From the NCBI RefSeq assembly GCF_001984825.2, contig NZ_CP043318.1, positions 2,976,001-3,040,000 on the forward strand: a stretch of DNA of 64,000 nucleotides. Reading direction: 5' to 3'. The notes below the pieces were generated by a model that was not told where the DNA came from, did not search any database, and saw only the letters and a list, made by a program, of their open reading frames with translations. Made by a program: the position numbers and the translations under genes. Source of the stretch: Enterobacter chengduensis (GTDB lineage Bacteria; Pseudomonadota; Gammaproteobacteria; Enterobacterales; Enterobacteriaceae). Shown here in pieces: positions 28,254 to 38,947 of this stretch (position 1 is the stretch's first letter; each line of letters opens with the position of its first letter).

Positions 28254-29537
28254 ATGGCCTTAAAAACAACCAAAATTACGCCGACAAGAAAGATAACCGT
28301 CCATACGGTAAGCGAAGCTTTGCCACGTGCACATTATCAGCGTTGCCCCCAGTGCGATACGCTTTTTATGTTGCCGAAGATGAAATCGCACCAAAGTGCT
28401 TTTTGTCCCCGCTGCGACGCCAAAATTCGTGATGGTCGCGACTGGTCGCTAACCCGCCTCGCCGCCATGGCCGTCACCATGCTGCTGCTGATGCCCTTCG
28501 CCTGGAGCGAGCCGCTGCTGAAGCTCTACCTGCTCGGCGTACGCATTGACGCCAACGTGCTGCAGGGGATCTGGCAGATGACGCGTCAGGGCGATCCGAT
28601 TACCGCCGCCATGGTGCTGTTTTGCACCGTTGGCGCACCGCTGGTGCTGGTCGCCGCCATTGCCTATCTCTGGTTTGGCAATATTCTCGGCATGAACCTT
28701 CGCCCGGTGCTGCTGATGCTGGATAAGCTTAAAGAGTGGGTGATGCTCGATATTTATCTGGTAGGCGTGGGCGTTGCGTCAATAAAAGTGCAGGATTATG
28801 CCTTCCTGCAGCCCGGTATCGGGCTCTTTGCCTTCATTTGCCTGGTATTGCTGAGCATCCTGACGCTGATTCACCTGAACGTTGAGCAGCTCTGGGAGCG
28901 GTTTTACCCTCAGCGCCCCGCCACGCGTCCCGATGAAAATCTGCGCGTCTGTCTGGGATGCCACTATACCGGGCTGCCGGACGCGCGTGGACGCTGCCCG
29001 CGGTGCCATATTCCGTTGAGGCTGCGGCGTAACAACAGCCTGCAAAAATGCTGGGCCGCGCTGATTGCCTCCATGGTGTTTCTGCTCCCGGCCAATATGC
29101 TGCCGATCTCCATCATTTACGTGAATGGCGGGCGCCAGGAGGATACTATCCTCTCGGGGATTATCTCCCTTGCGCACAGCAATGTCGGGGTAGCGGCAAT
29201 TGTCTTTATCGCCAGTATTCTGGTTCCCTTTACCAAAGTGGTAGTGATGTTTACCCTGCTCATCAGCATTCACTTAAAGTGTGAACAGGGCTTACGGACC
29301 CGCATTTTGCTTCTGCGATTCGTCACCTGGATTGGCCGCTGGTCAATGTTAGATCTCTTCGTGATTTCGCTGATGATGTCGCTCATCAATCGCGATCAGT
29401 TACTTGCTTTTACAATGGGACCCGCGGCTTTTTATTTCGGCTCTGCGGTGATATTAACTATTCTTGCTGTGGAATGGCTGGATAGCCGCTTACTTTGGGA
29501 TGCACATGAGTCAGGAAACCCCCGCTTCGCCGACTGA
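28254..29537 (+). CDS. letA: LetA (YebS), inner-membrane partner of LetB
   Basis: 427 residues of the PqiA family. Two zinc-ribbon-like cysteine sets are visible, C31/C34/C51/C54 and a second near residues 225-245 (CLGCHYTG...CPRCH), each followed by about four membrane helices. LetA is thought to load or unload lipids from the LetB tunnel. The 3' end overlaps letB by 32 bases, indicating an operon. Confidence 0.95.
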   Translation: MALKTTKITPTRKITVHTVSEALPRAHYQRCPQCDTLFMLPKMKSHQSAFCPRCDAKIRDGRDWSLTRLAAMAVTMLLLMPFAWSEPLLKLYLLGVRIDANVLQGIWQMTRQGDPITAAMVLFCTVGAPLVLVAAIAYLWFGNILGMNLRPVLLMLDKLKEWVMLDIYLVGVGVASIKVQDYAFLQPGIGLFAFICLVLLSILTLIHLNVEQLWERFYPQRPATRPDENLRVCLGCHYTGLPDARGRCPRCHIPLRLRRNNSLQKCWAALIASMVFLLPANMLPISIIYVNGGRQEDTILSGIISLAHSNVGVAAIVFIASILVPFTKVVVMFTLLISIHLKCEQGLRTRILLLRFVTWIGRWSMLDLFVISLMMSLINRDQLLAFTMGPAAFYFGSAVILTILAVEWLDSRLLWDAHESGNPRFAD

Positions 29538-32139
29538 AGCGAGAATTAAAACTAAACGCCGCATTTCGCCATTCTGGCTGCTGCCCGTCATCGCGCTGAT
29601 GATTGCGGGCTGGCTGATCTGGACCAGCTATGAAGATCGCGGGAGTACAGTCACCATTGATTTCCAGACCGCCGACGGCATCGTCGCCGGGCGAACGCCC
29701 GTTCGCTTCCAGGGGGTTGAGGTGGGGACGGTTCAGGACATCTCCCTTGGAAAAGGGCTGAACAAGATTCAGGTGCGGGTCAGTATCAAATCTGACATGC
29801 AGGATGCCCTGCGCAGCGAAACGCAGTTCTGGCTGGTGACGCCGAAAGCCTCTCTGGCCGGCGTGTCCGGGCTGGATGCCCTCGTGGGCGGTAACTACAT
29901 TGGCATGATGCCGGGCAAAGGCGAACCGCAGGATCACTTTGTTGCCCTGGATACGCAGCCCAAGTATCGCCTCAACAACGGCGATTTGATGATCCATCTG
30001 CAGGCGCCGGATCTTGGTTCCCTGAACAGCGGTTCGCTGGTCTATTTTCGTAAGATCCCCGTTGGCCGCGTGTACGATTACGCGATCAACCCGAATAAAC
30101 AGGGCGTCACCATCGACGTGCTGATCGAGCGTCGCTTCACCAATCTGGTGAAAAAGGGCAGCCGCTTCTGGAACGTGTCCGGCGTGGATGCGGACCTCAG
30201 CCTGAGCGGTGCGAAGGTGAAGCTGGAAAGCCTGGCCGCGCTGGTGAATGGCGCTATTGCCTTTGACTCCCCGGAAAACTCGAGCCCGGCCACCGCTGAT
30301 GACTCGTTCGGATTGTATGCCGACCTGGCGCACAGCCAGCGCGGCGTGATCGTCAAGCTCGCCCTGCCCGATGCTAAGGGGCTGAAAGCCGGTTCAACGC
30401 CGCTGATGTATCAGGGTCTGCAGGTAGGCCAGCTCACTAAAATGACGCTCAACCCGGGCGGATCGGTTACCGGAGAAATGACGGTCGATCCGAGCGTGGT
30501 CGATCTCCTGCGCGAGAAAACGCGCATCGAGATGCGCAGTCCAAAGATCTCCCTGAACGATGCCAGCCTCAGCACCCTGCTGACCGGCAATACCTTTGAG
30601 CTGATCCCGGGTGAAGGTCAGCCCAGCAACAGCTTCGTGATTGCCCCGGCGGATAAAGCGCTGCTGCAAAAGCCGGGCGTGGTGACGGTCACGCTGAATG
30701 CGCCAGAAAGCTACGGCATCGAAGCCGGTCAGCCGTTGATTTTACACGGCGTGCAGGTCGGCCAGGTGCTGGAGCGCAAGCTCTCGGCGAATGGCGTGAC
30801 CTTCTCGGTCGCCATCGATCCGCAATACAGCGACCTGGTGCATGGCGACAGCAAATTCGTGGTGAACAGCCGCGTTGACGTGAAGGTGGGTCTGGACGGC
30901 GTGGAGTTCCTCGGTGCCAGCGCCAGCGAATGGGTCAACGGCGGCATCCGCATTTTGCCGGGCGACAAAGGCCCCGTGCGCGACAGCTACCCGCTGTATG
31001 CCAACCTGGAGAAAGCCATTGAAAACAGCCTGGGCGATCTGCCTACCACCACGCTGACCTTAAGCGCCGAGACGCTGCCGGACGTTCAGGCAGGGTCCGT
31101 GGTCCTTTATCGCAAGTTTGAAGTCGGGGAAGTGATCGCCGTTCGCCCACGCGCGGACGCGTTTGATATCGAACTCCACATCAAGCCGGAATATCGCAAG
31201 CTGCTGACGCCGAACAGCGTCTTCTGGGCCGAAGGCGGCGCGAAAGTTCAGCTCAACGGTAACGGGCTGACCGTGCAGGCCTCCCCGCTCTCGCGCGCCC
31301 TGCGAGGGGCGATTAGCTTCGATAACCTCAGCGGCGCGGGCGCGAATCTGCGCAAAGGCGATAAGCGGATTCTCTTCCCGTCCGAAACCGCCGCGCGTGC
31401 CGTGGGTGGGCAGATTACCCTGCACGCCTTTGACGCCGGTAAGCTGGCGGAAGGCATGCCTATCCGCTATCTGGGCATTGATATCGGGCAGATTCAGAAG
31501 CTGACGCTAATCACCTCGCGCAATGAAGTGCAGGCCACCGCCGTGCTTTACCCTGAATACGTACAAACCTTTGCCCGCACGGGTTCGCGCTTCTCGGTGG
31601 TCACGCCGCAGATCTCGGCGGCGGGCGTTGAGCATCTCGACACCATTTTACAGCCGTACATCAACGTTGAGCCTGGCCAGGGCAATGCCCGTCGTGATTT
31701 CGAGCTGCAGGAAGCCACGATCACCGATTCGCGCTACCTGGGCGGCCTGAGCATCGTGGTGGAGGTGCCGGAAGCGGGCTCGCTAAATATCGGCACGCCG
31801 GTTCTGTTCCGCGGCATTGAGGTGGGGACGGTTACGGGCCTCACGCTCGGCACGCTGTCCGACCGCGTCATGGTGGCGTTACGCATCAGCGAGCGATATC
31901 AGCACCTGGTGCGTAATAACTCGGTATTCTGGCTGGCATCCGGCTACTCGCTGGACTTTGGCCTGACGGGCGGCGTGGTGAAAACCGGCACCTTTAACCA
32001 GTTCATTCGCGGCGGCATTGCGTTTGCCACGCCGCCGGGAACGCCGCTGGCGCCAAAAGCGCAGCCGGGTAAACACTTCCTGCTGCTCGAGAGCGAACCA
32101 AAAGAGTGGCGCGAATGGGGAACCGCCCTGCCGCGTTAA
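29506..32139 (+). CDS. letB: LetB (YebT), seven-MCE-domain lipid tunnel protein
   Basis: 877 residues from the ATG at 29506, the E. coli length. An N-terminal membrane helix (about 21-40) is followed by seven tandem MCE domains, seen as repeats of G-x-x-V-x-(Y/F)-x-G-(I/V)-x-(I/V)-G-x-V such as [11 protein letters not shown] near residue 66 and [11 protein letters not shown] near 767. Stacked hexamers form a tunnel across the periplasm for lipid transport between the two membranes. Confidence 0.96.
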   Translation: MSQETPASPTEARIKTKRRISPFWLLPVIALMIAGWLIWTSYEDRGSTVTIDFQTADGIVAGRTPVRFQGVEVGTVQDISLGKGLNKIQVRVSIKSDMQDALRSETQFWLVTPKASLAGVSGLDALVGGNYIGMMPGKGEPQDHFVALDTQPKYRLNNGDLMIHLQAPDLGSLNSGSLVYFRKIPVGRVYDYAINPNKQGVTIDVLIERRFTNLVKKGSRFWNVSGVDADLSLSGAKVKLESLAALVNGAIAFDSPENSSPATADDSFGLYADLAHSQRGVIVKLALPDAKGLKAGSTPLMYQGLQVGQLTKMTLNPGGSVTGEMTVDPSVVDLLREKTRIEMRSPKISLNDASLSTLLTGNTFELIPGEGQPSNSFVIAPADKALLQKPGVVTVTLNAPESYGIEAGQPLILHGVQVGQVLERKLSANGVTFSVAIDPQYSDLVHGDSKFVVNSRVDVKVGLDGVEFLGASASEWVNGGIRILPGDKGPVRDSYPLYANLEKAIENSLGDLPTTTLTLSAETLPDVQAGSVVLYRKFEVGEVIAVRPRADAFDIELHIKPEYRKLLTPNSVFWAEGGAKVQLNGNGLTVQASPLSRALRGAISFDNLSGAGANLRKGDKRILFPSETAARAVGGQITLHAFDAGKLAEGMPIRYLGIDIGQIQKLTLITSRNEVQATAVLYPEYVQTFARTGSRFSVVTPQISAAGVEHLDTILQPYINVEPGQGNARRDFELQEATITDSRYLGGLSIVVEVPEAGSLNIGTPVLFRGIEVGTVTGLTLGTLSDRVMVALRISERYQHLVRNNSVFWLASGYSLDFGLTGGVVKTGTFNQFIRGGIAFATPPGTPLAPKAQPGKHFLLLESEPKEWREWGTALPR

Positions 32140-32210
32140 TCTGACAGGCTCCGGTGTCACCGCACCGGAGCCTTTATGTTACACTGCGCGCCTGAACTTT
32201 TCCCTGTGGT

Positions 32211-33659
32211 ATGCCCGTGGCTCAAAACTCCGTATTTCTTCCTGAACAATTCCTGGCGCAGATGCGCGAGGCGCTTCCTTCTCACCTGTCGCTAGACGAT
32301 TTTATCGCCGCCTGCCAGCGTCCGCTGCGCCGGAGTATTCGCGTCAACACGCTGAAAATCAGCGTCGAGGATTTTCTGGCGCTGGTCTCCCCGTACGGCT
32401 GGCAGCTGACGCCGGTACCGTGGTGTGCTGAGGGGTTCTGGATCGAACGCGATGACGAAGCCTCACTGCCGCTGGGCAGTACCGCTGAACATCTGAGCGG
32501 CCTGTTCTATATCCAGGAAGCCAGCTCCATGCTGCCGGTAGCCGCCCTGTTTGCCGATGGCAACGCGCCTGAACGCGTGATGGATGTTGCCGCCGCGCCG
32601 GGCTCAAAAACCACCCAAATTGCCGCCCGGATGGGCAACCACGGGGCGATCCTTGCTAACGAATTCTCCGCCAGCCGCGTGAAGGTGCTGCATGCCAACA
32701 TTAGCCGCTGCGGTATTCACAATGTCGCCCTGACCCACTTCGACGGACGCGTGTTTGGCGCCGCCGTACCGGAAGCCTTCGACGCCATTCTGCTGGACGC
32801 CCCCTGCTCCGGCGAAGGGGTGGTGCGTAAAGATCCCGATGCGTTAAAGAACTGGTCAGTAGAGAGCAACCTTGAGATTGCCGCCACCCAGCGCGAGCTG
32901 ATCGAGAGCGCATTTCATGCCCTGCGCCCCGGCGGCACGCTGGTCTACTCAACGTGCACCTTAAACCGCGATGAAAACGAAGACGTCTGCCTGTGGCTGA
33001 AGGCGCAATATCCGGAGGCAGTCGAGTTTCTGCCGCTTAACGATCTGTTCAAGTCAGCAGAAGAGGCCTTGACCCCCGAGGGGTTTCTCCACGTGTTCCC
33101 GCAGATCTACGACTGCGAAGGATTCTTTGTGGCGCGTCTGCGTAAAACGCAGGGGATTGCTCCCCTGCCTGCACCGAAATTCAAGGTGGGCAACTTCCCG
33201 TTTGCCCCTCTTAAAGGTCGCGACGCTGCGCAGCTTGAAGCCGCCGCCCGCAAGGTTGGCCTGGTCTGGGATGAGAGCCTGAACCTCTGGATGCGCGATA
33301 AAGAGATATGGCTGTTCCCGGCTGAGATAGAGCCGCTTATCGGAAAGATCCGTTTTTCCCGTATCGGGATCCGCCTGGCGGAAGTGCATAATAAAGGCTA
33401 TCGCTGGCAGCATGAGGCCGCCATCGCCCTTGCCGGCCACGAGAATACCTTTGCCCTGACGCATCAGGAAGCCGAAGAGTGGTACCGGGGTCGCGATGTC
33501 TATCCGGACGGCACCCCATCAGGTGATGAAGTGATAGTGACGTATCAGGGCTACCCGCTGGGGCTGGCCAAAAAGGTCGGCTCGAGGCTGAAAAACAGCT
33601 ATCCGCGCGAGCTGGTTCGGGACGGTCGGCTGTTTACCGGTAACGATCGCACGGCCTGA
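32211..33659 (+). CDS. rsmF: 16S rRNA m5C1407 methyltransferase RsmF
   Basis: 482 residues from the ATG at 32211; a GTG two codons later corresponds to the E. coli start and is equally likely. SAM-dependent RNA cytosine methyltransferase with motif [13 protein letters not shown], the motif IV cysteine in DAPCSGEG and the catalytic motif VI cysteine in YSTCTLN. A C-terminal PUA-like domain helps bind the small subunit. It follows letB by 71 bases. Confidence 0.95.
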   Translation: MPVAQNSVFLPEQFLAQMREALPSHLSLDDFIAACQRPLRRSIRVNTLKISVEDFLALVSPYGWQLTPVPWCAEGFWIERDDEASLPLGSTAEHLSGLFYIQEASSMLPVAALFADGNAPERVMDVAAAPGSKTTQIAARMGNHGAILANEFSASRVKVLHANISRCGIHNVALTHFDGRVFGAAVPEAFDAILLDAPCSGEGVVRKDPDALKNWSVESNLEIAATQRELIESAFHALRPGGTLVYSTCTLNRDENEDVCLWLKAQYPEAVEFLPLNDLFKSAEEALTPEGFLHVFPQIYDCEGFFVARLRKTQGIAPLPAPKFKVGNFPFAPLKGRDAAQLEAAARKVGLVWDESLNLWMRDKEIWLFPAEIEPLIGKIRFSRIGIRLAEVHNKGYRWQHEAAIALAGHENTFALTHQEAEEWYRGRDVYPDGTPSGDEVIVTYQGYPLGLAKKVGSRLKNSYPRELVRDGRLFTGNDRTA

Positions 33660-33764
33660 AAAAAAGCGCATTTTTTTACTGGCGATTTTGCTCTCCTTGT
33701 CTACGATCAAAAATGGGGACCGTACTGGTCATACCAGATTTTGACAACCGACCCGGAGAGCACT

Positions 33765-34004
33765 ATGACGAAAACCAGCGTGCGTATTGGCGCTTTTGAG
33801 ATCGACGACGCAGAGCTGCGCGGCGAAGCGCAAGGCGATCGAACGTTAAGTATTCCCTGCAAATCCGACCCGGATTTGTGCATGCAGCTCGATGCATGGG
33901 ATGCAGACACCAGCGTTCCGGCAATACTTGATGGCGAACATTCTGTCCTTTACCGTGAGCATTACGATAGTAAAACCGATGCCTGGGTCATGCGTCTTGC
34001 CTGA
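33765..34004 (+). CDS. yebV: YebV, small protein of unknown function
   Basis: 79 residues from the ATG at 33765, with GGAGAG upstream; closely similar to E. coli YebV (78). Soluble and acidic, with no recognised domain. In E. coli yebW follows it; here the next gene is pphA on the other strand. Confidence 0.9.
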   Translation: MTKTSVRIGAFEIDDAELRGEAQGDRTLSIPCKSDPDLCMQLDAWDADTSVPAILDGEHSVLYREHYDSKTDAWVMRLA

Positions 34005-34012
34005 CCTAAAGA

Positions 34013-34038
34013 GAACCCGCCCGAAGGCGGGTTATTTA
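34013..34038. terminator. terminator between yebV and pphA
   Basis: The stem AACCCGCC/GGCGGGTT is followed by ATTTATT. It ends yebV and possibly also the convergent pphA transcript. Confidence 0.75.
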
Positions 34039-34683
34039 TTACTGCAGCTGCGCCAGCGTAAAGTAACCGTCAAAAACCGCCCCCGTATCGATGTAGTGAA
34101 GATTGTCAAAATCATACCTTTTGTCGACGGGCGTATGTCCGAACCAGAAATGATCCGCGCCGCTGATGCCCTGCCCTTTGCCTACCATAAATCCCATCAG
34201 CCGATCGCGGTCCCATAAGACGCGATGGGCGCTCACCGGTTTTTGCCAGCGGTATTCCGCGGCCGGATAATCAGCATGGGCAATCACGTTCAGACCGTTC
34301 GCGCAGGTTATCTCGATGATATGCGGTAAATCGCGACAGGCGTCGAGCAACGACAGCGCAAGCGCCTGCTGGTCGCGTTCAAGATGCGCAAACCACATTC
34401 CGCCATTTATCGTCCAGAGAGAAAAATCATTATTATCCAGACCGTCGAGCGCCATTTGCTCATGGTTACCCCGCACCGCGCGAAACCATTTTTCATTCAT
34501 TAGCTGCAGGCATTTAATGCTGTCAGGGCCACGGTCGATCATGTCCCCGACTGAAATAAGCAAATCCTCATACGGGTTAAAGTGACGGCGCTTAAGCTCA
34601 TCCATAAGCCACTGATAACAGCCGTGTATATCGCTGACAACCCAGACGTGACGCCACATTCCACCTTCAATTCGCTGATACAT
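34039..34683 (-). CDS. pphA: protein phosphatase PphA (PrpA)
   Basis: 214 residues. PPP-family metallophosphatase with metal-ligand motifs SDIHG (17-21), GDMIDRG (46-52) and RGNHE (71-75), plus a later HADYP and GHTP. E. coli PphA is a serine/threonine/tyrosine phosphatase linked to the heat-shock and CpxRA misfolding response. The sequence is more diverged from E. coli than its neighbours, but all active-site motifs are intact. Confidence 0.9.
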   Translation of the reverse strand: MYQRIEGGMWRHVWVVSDIHGCYQWLMDELKRRHFNPYEDLLISVGDMIDRGPDSIKCLQLMNEKWFRAVRGNHEQMALDGLDNNDFSLWTINGGMWFAHLERDQQALALSLLDACRDLPHIIEITCANGLNVIAHADYPAAEYRWQKPVSAHRVLWDRDRLMGFMVGKGQGISGADHFWFGHTPVDKRYDFDNLHYIDTGAVFDGYFTLAQLQ

Positions 34684-34849
34684 AGCACCTCCATTTAACA
34701 GTATAGCCGTCGTAGAAAAGGCAACAGCCAGGCGCGGTCCTCACCAAGTGAAACAAACGGTAAACCAAACAGAAATAAAGATCCTCACACTATTAATCCC
34801 TTTTTATTGGCTCTTTAGAATAAGGGTAGAAAAAAAGAGGGGTCTTCAC

Positions 34850-35812
34850 GTGTCTAATACGCACCTGCATAACGATGTTTTTTACCCGCATCGCACAAAT
34901 ATTATTTCCGAGCTGGTAAACGGCAAACGCGTGCCGGGGCCAATCTGGCGGAAACGCGAATATCGCCTGAAGTTTCTTTTACGCTCGCTGCTGTTCTGGT
35001 CCTCTACACGCCGCATGCTGGAAGCCCTTTCCGGCCGGGGTGATTTCGACAAGCTGCTCGCCTCACAGATTACGTTGCCCAGCAAGACCCACCGGCAGTA
35101 TCTGATGCGTGGCCTGACGGCTAACGATCGCGCCGACGCGATTGTTAACCACTATTACTGGATTGATAGCCTGAAAGAGAGCGCTCTCGCTCAGGCCCTG
35201 ACCAGCCCGCTGGAGCAAACCATCGCGCAGTTTCATGCCAAAGACGGTGTAATCTTTACGGTCAACGCGTCCTCTGCGGGTAAAGCCGAGCGTGAAGGCG
35301 AAAGCACCCTGTGGCTTCACGACAGCGAGAATACGCTGCTGGCCAGCCTGACCTTTAGCGTCGCGCGCAGCAACGGACAGCCAGTCATGGTCATCGGCGG
35401 GCTTCAGGGCCCCCGTCGCAGCGTATCGCGAGACGTCATTAAGCAGGCCACCCGCGCCTGCCACGGCCTGTTCCCTAAGCGCGTTTTGATGGAAGTCCTT
35501 TTCCAGCTGGCCGCGCAGTCCTCTGTCCGGGCGATTTTTGCCGTCAGCGACGAGGGGCACGTTTTCCGCGCGTTGCGATATCGCCTGAGCAAAGGCCGCC
35601 ATTTCCACGCCAGCTACGATGAGTTTTGGGGATCGCTGGACGGCAAAAAGCTCTCGGCCTTCTGCTGGCAGTTGCCGCTACAGATGGAGCGGAAATCCCT
35701 CGAAGAGATTGCCAGTAAAAAACGAGCCGAATACCGCCGTCGCTTTGAGCTGCTCGATGAGATAGAGGCGTCCGTTAAGTCGCACTTTCAAACCCCGCGC
35801 GCGCTTTTTTGA
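34850..35812 (+). CDS. DUF535 (VirK/YbjX family) protein
   Basis: 320 residues if translation starts at the GTG at 34850, which has AGAGGGG eight bases upstream; an in-frame GTG at 34748 would add 34 hydrophobic residues with poor support. The body matches the VirK/YbjX/SomA family: a basic N-terminal part, GGLQGPRR in the middle and RYRLSKGRHFHASYDEFW near the end. Relatives in Salmonella and Shigella are linked to PhoP control and resistance to cationic peptides or surface protein assembly. This is not found at this place in E. coli K-12. The 5' flank (34740-34850) is AT-rich. Confidence 0.8.
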   Translation: MSNTHLHNDVFYPHRTNIISELVNGKRVPGPIWRKREYRLKFLLRSLLFWSSTRRMLEALSGRGDFDKLLASQITLPSKTHRQYLMRGLTANDRADAIVNHYYWIDSLKESALAQALTSPLEQTIAQFHAKDGVIFTVNASSAGKAEREGESTLWLHDSENTLLASLTFSVARSNGQPVMVIGGLQGPRRSVSRDVIKQATRACHGLFPKRVLMEVLFQLAAQSSVRAIFAVSDEGHVFRALRYRLSKGRHFHASYDEFWGSLDGKKLSAFCWQLPLQMERKSLEEIASKKRAEYRRRFELLDEIEASVKSHFQTPRALF

Positions 35813-35916
35813 ATTACACACGAAAATTTAACAAAACAGGCAAAAAGGGCTGGACGACTGCCTGCCGTAGTGTGTTATGTTTTAACCAGCCGCACAGGAC
35901 GTGCGCTGCAGAAGTG

Positions 35917-36182
35917 AGACAATGCAAGGATGAGTCTTTTACTTTCATGCAGATAAAAAGAGACCGAATACGATTCCTGTATTCGGTCCAGGGAAATGGC
36001 TCTTGGGAGAGAGCCGTGCGCTAAAAGTTGGCATTAATGCAGGCTAAGTCGCCTTGCCTTTTAAGAATAGATGACGACGCCAGGTTTTCCAGTCCACAGC
36101 TAAAGCGGTTGGAAAAAAAGCGCCAGAGCATCATTAAATGTGAAAAACCGCAGTGCTTTCGCAAGCATCTGCGGTTTTTTAT
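35917..36182 (+). ncRNA. ryeA: RyeA (SraC) small RNA
   Basis: In E. coli RyeA is transcribed opposite SdsR and extends past it on both sides. The equivalent region here is conserved and ends in a hairpin with T tail (AACCGCAG/CTGCGGTTTTTT, about 36144-36180). The 5' end is set only by analogy with E. coli. RyeA and SdsR form a perfect duplex and act against each other. Confidence 0.7.
35955..36057 (-). ncRNA. sdsR: SdsR (RyeB) stationary-phase small RNA
   Basis: On the minus strand the RNA begins GCAAGGCGACTTAGCC at 36057 and ends with the stem GACCGAATAC/GTATTCGGTC and CTTTTT at 35955. It is almost identical over its length to E. coli SdsR, including the TTTTAGCGCACGGC region. Just upstream CTATTCTTAA sits at the -10, the form expected for RpoS. 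SdsR is an Hfq/ProQ-bound sRNA that represses ompD, tolC, mutS and other targets. Confidence 0.92.
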
Positions 36183-36196
36183 TGGAAACCTGAACG

Positions 36197-36535
36197 TTAG
36201 CAGAGCGTGTCGGCGCGCTCGATAAACGGTGCCAGACTCATCTTCTGTCCAGGATGCGCCGGGTCATCGATCTGAATAATGCTAATCGGCTGGCCGCTGC
36301 TCTTGCCGCTGGCGACCTGCTGCTCTGCGGCATCGTTTAACGGGTATTGCACCAGCGTGCTCGGGTTGATGGCATACAGCGCATGGCCAGGACGGCAGGT
36401 CAGCATCACCTCTTCGCGGTTGAACGCCCATTTGTCCTTGCCCACTTCAAAACGACTAACGGTGATAACCTGCGGTGCGGCAAACGCGCTCCCGGTGCAG
36501 GCCAGCAATATGAGTGTAAGTACTGTCTTTTTCAT
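36197..36535 (-). CDS. yebY: YebY, DUF2511 periplasmic protein
   Basis: 112 residues with a signal peptide (cut near SAFA-APQ). Two cysteines, in MLTCRPGHA and at the C-terminus, could form a disulfide. The gene follows copD and copC on the same strand, an arrangement shared with E. coli (yobA-yebZ-yebY), where the set responds to copper through CusRS/YedWV. This suggests a role in copper handling in the periplasm. Confidence 0.9.
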   Translation of the reverse strand: MKKTVLTLILLACTGSAFAAPQVITVSRFEVGKDKWAFNREEVMLTCRPGHALYAINPSTLVQYPLNDAAEQQVASGKSSGQPISIIQIDDPAHPGQKMSLAPFIERADTLC

Positions 36536-36551
36536 ATGATATTTAACCTTG

Positions 36552-37421
36552 TCAGAAGGGTTCCCAGGTGGCGAACAGACTGACCGTTGCCAGTACCAGC
36601 GCGCCCAGCACCACTTCTGCCTGTGTCATCCTGATAAAAATCTGTTGTGCTCGCCCGCTCTCCGGACGAAACCGTGGCACCAGAAAATACCGATTTGCCA
36701 GCGCAATTACCACCATCAACGCCACCAGCGCACATTTGAACAACAAAAACTGCACGTAGCCAGCCTGCCAGGGAATGTGGACGCCCAGTATCAATAGCGC
36801 ATTGATCGCGCCGGTGAGCAGCACGCCCGCGACCGCATAGTGGCCAACGCGCGAGAAGCGCATCATGGTAAAGATGGCGGCATTCTGCCAGCGCCCCTTC
36901 GCCAGGCGCATGCAGAACAGCAGGGGCAGTAATCCACCAAGCCAGGTCGCGGCGCATATCAGATGGAAGGCATAATTAACCCGCTGTAACGCCCCCAGCG
37001 GGCCGTCGTTCATCGCCGCGTGCCCTACTCCCGCCAGCAGGATAAGCTGGCCCATGGCGAGCAGCAGCAGTCGCGAACCTTTCAGCGGCGCCAGCCATGC
37101 GGTACCGACCGTCATCGCGGCGAGAATGATTTGCCACAGCCAGACGCTGCCAAACTGCGTTCCCAGAACGCCCTGCCAGACCAGAGGGTTAAGCACGTCC
37201 CCCCAGCCGTCACCCATCAGCCCGCCCTGCAGCACAAACATCACCATCGCGGTAGTCAGGCTGATTAGTGATGCCACGCGCTGCCGTCGGGCAAAACGTC
37301 GCGACATCAGCCGCTGAAGAGAGGAAGGCGCAAACCAGACGCTGTAAAGCGCATTGCCAAAAACCAGCATCAGCGCCGCGAAATGGATAAAGCGCAACCC
37401 GATATAACACAGCGCCAGCAT
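36552..37421 (-). CDS. copD: CopD family copper transport protein (YebZ)
   Basis: 289 residues with about eight membrane helices. Histidines and methionines in the helices ([32 protein letters not shown]) match the CopD/PcoD family, which is thought to move copper across the inner membrane with periplasmic CopC. Its start is 1 base from the copC stop, so translation is probably coupled. Confidence 0.92.
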   Translation of the reverse strand: MLALCYIGLRFIHFAALMLVFGNALYSVWFAPSSLQRLMSRRFARRQRVASLISLTTAMVMFVLQGGLMGDGWGDVLNPLVWQGVLGTQFGSVWLWQIILAAMTVGTAWLAPLKGSRLLLLAMGQLILLAGVGHAAMNDGPLGALQRVNYAFHLICAATWLGGLLPLLFCMRLAKGRWQNAAIFTMMRFSRVGHYAVAGVLLTGAINALLILGVHIPWQAGYVQFLLFKCALVALMVVIALANRYFLVPRFRPESGRAQQIFIRMTQAEVVLGALVLATVSLFATWEPF

Positions 37422-37422
37422 G

Positions 37423-37803
37423 CTATTTCACGCTAAAGCGATAGCTGCCTTTGGTTTTATGGCCGTCCACGGAGACGACGTGCCAGTCTACCCGATACGT
37501 CCCGGATGCCAGCGCGTGTTCCAGCGGAACGGTGAGCTGAGCCTTGTTCTTGTCGTCTCGCGTAGCGGTACCCGTTTTAATGACCTGCTTTTGCGCGTCC
37601 GTCACCACCACGCCGCTAAATCCCGGTTCGATACCCTCTGAAAAATTCAGCGTAATTGCCCGCGGAGCGCTCACCACGCTGTCTGCGGCCGGGATCGGCT
37701 GTGTTAGATGTGCATGGGCCAGCACGGAGGGGGTCATCATTGTCGAGGCCACAAAAACCAGTGCGCATACCGCGCGGGAAACAGGGAAACCCATCGCAAT
37801 CAT
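37423..37803 (-). CDS. copC: CopC family copper-binding protein (YobA)
   Basis: 126 residues with a signal peptide; the mature protein begins HAHLTQP, whose N-terminal histidine is the Cu(II) ligand typical of CopC. The late motif [14 protein letters not shown] contributes the other histidine. Predicted periplasmic copper chaperone for CopD. First gene of copC-copD-yebY, divergent from holE. Confidence 0.93.
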   Translation of the reverse strand: MIAMGFPVSRAVCALVFVASTMMTPSVLAHAHLTQPIPAADSVVSAPRAITLNFSEGIEPGFSGVVVTDAQKQVIKTGTATRDDKNKAQLTVPLEHALASGTYRVDWHVVSVDGHKTKGSYRFSVK

Positions 37804-37931
37804 TCCTTTTTGTTATGTCTGTATGCTAAAGAATAACGCTGTATAATAAACGCGTCGAGGATCATCCTGCCTCCGCTTGTCATCGTCGTGCAATCGCGGT
37901 AACGTTGCCGCCGCATAAAAAGGAGAAGGTA

Positions 37932-38162
37932 ATGAAGATCAATCTGGCCGCCCTTCCACAGGACGAGATGGATAAAGTGAATGTCGATCTCGCTGCCGCT
38001 GGCGTCGCGTTCAAAGAGCGTTACAACATGCCCATCGTGGCTGAAGTCGTTGAGCGGGAACAGCCCGCCCATCTGCGCGACTGGTTTCGCGAAAGATTAA
38101 TCGCCCACCGTCTCGCCTCGGTTAACCTTTCCCGTTTACCGTACGAGCCTAAAGTTAAATAA
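37932..38162 (+). CDS. holE: DNA polymerase III theta subunit HolE
   Basis: 76 residues from the ATG at 37932, with AGGAGAAGG upstream. This small three-helix protein binds the epsilon proofreading subunit in the polymerase core and mildly supports proofreading. It matches E. coli theta in length and in the motif RFRERL-like [12 protein letters not shown]. Confidence 0.95.
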   Translation: MKINLAALPQDEMDKVNVDLAAAGVAFKERYNMPIVAEVVEREQPAHLRDWFRERLIAHRLASVNLSRLPYEPKVK

Positions 38163-38272
38163 GCTTAACGAGTCGTTACACTTCCTTACGCGGAATTTGG
38201 CAGGATAAGAAAGCCCTGATAAATTTAGGTGTATTCTTAAATCTCTGCGACTCAGTGTATAAGGAAGTCACG

Positions 38273-38923
38273 ATGTCACATTGGAATATAGCGGCAGCCC
38301 AGTATGGCCGTCAGCATCAGAGCGTGGATGACCACGTTACGAATCACCTGCGCTTCATCGCCGAAGCCGCGCGGCAGCGGTGCGATCTGCTGGTCTTCCC
38401 GGAACTCTCGTTAACGGGCTCGGGTTCAACGACGTTACCTCCTCCACCCGGCGACGCGCAGCTGGAACCGCTGCTCGAGGCGGCGCATTTTCACCGGATT
38501 ACCGTGATTGCAGGGCTCCCCCTGGAGCGAAACGGCCAGCGCCTGAAAGGCCTCGCGCTGTTTACGCCCGCTCGCCGCCGCATTCTGCGCTACCCGCAGG
38601 GTAGCGGTGCCAGCCTGGTGCCGGGGGAAAAGCAGCTCAGCATTCTTGAAGCCCATGCCGATTCCCCCAATCTCGACCCCAGAGCCACGCTGGTTACCAG
38701 CTGTCAGTCAGTCGAAGATAACCGCTGGCGGCAGTCCATCAGCACCCTGCAGCGCTTCGCGCATAAATATGCCATTGCGGTGCTGATGGCAAACGCCTGC
38801 GGCGGTAGCGCCCTGTGGGATGAAAGGGGCCAGCTGATCGTTCGCGCGGATAAGGGCGAGCTGCTGCTGACCGGCACGCTCGGCGGAGAGGGTTGGCAAG
38901 GCGATATCATTCCTTTAGGCTAG
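38273..38923 (+). CDS. yobB: YobB, nitrilase-superfamily protein
   Basis: 216 residues from the ATG at 38273, with AAGGAAG upstream. Carbon-nitrogen hydrolase fold with the glutamate motif FPELSLTG. The usual catalytic Cys in the C-(W/E/D)-(I/V) motif is not obvious (SCQSVEDNRW is the nearest), so activity is uncertain. It lies between holE and exoX as in E. coli. Confidence 0.88.
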   Translation: MSHWNIAAAQYGRQHQSVDDHVTNHLRFIAEAARQRCDLLVFPELSLTGSGSTTLPPPPGDAQLEPLLEAAHFHRITVIAGLPLERNGQRLKGLALFTPARRRILRYPQGSGASLVPGEKQLSILEAHADSPNLDPRATLVTSCQSVEDNRWRQSISTLQRFAHKYAIAVLMANACGGSALWDERGQLIVRADKGELLLTGTLGGEGWQGDIIPLG

Positions 38924-38947
38924 GCGTTTTAAGCTCAGGAGTTTTCA

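Larger units (their letters stand above)
35813..36196. other. 384-base gene-free stretch holding the SdsR/RyeA locus
   Basis: No convincing protein gene was seen between the DUF535 gene and yebY. The stretch is accounted for by the antisense sRNA pair and the terminator at 36144-36180, which also lies just beyond the yebY stop. Confidence 0.8.

Noticed and set aside
35809..36024. 71-codon plus-strand frame after the DUF535 gene
   Set aside because: It runs across the SdsR/RyeA locus and has no family match or clear ribosome site; the RNA genes explain the conservation.
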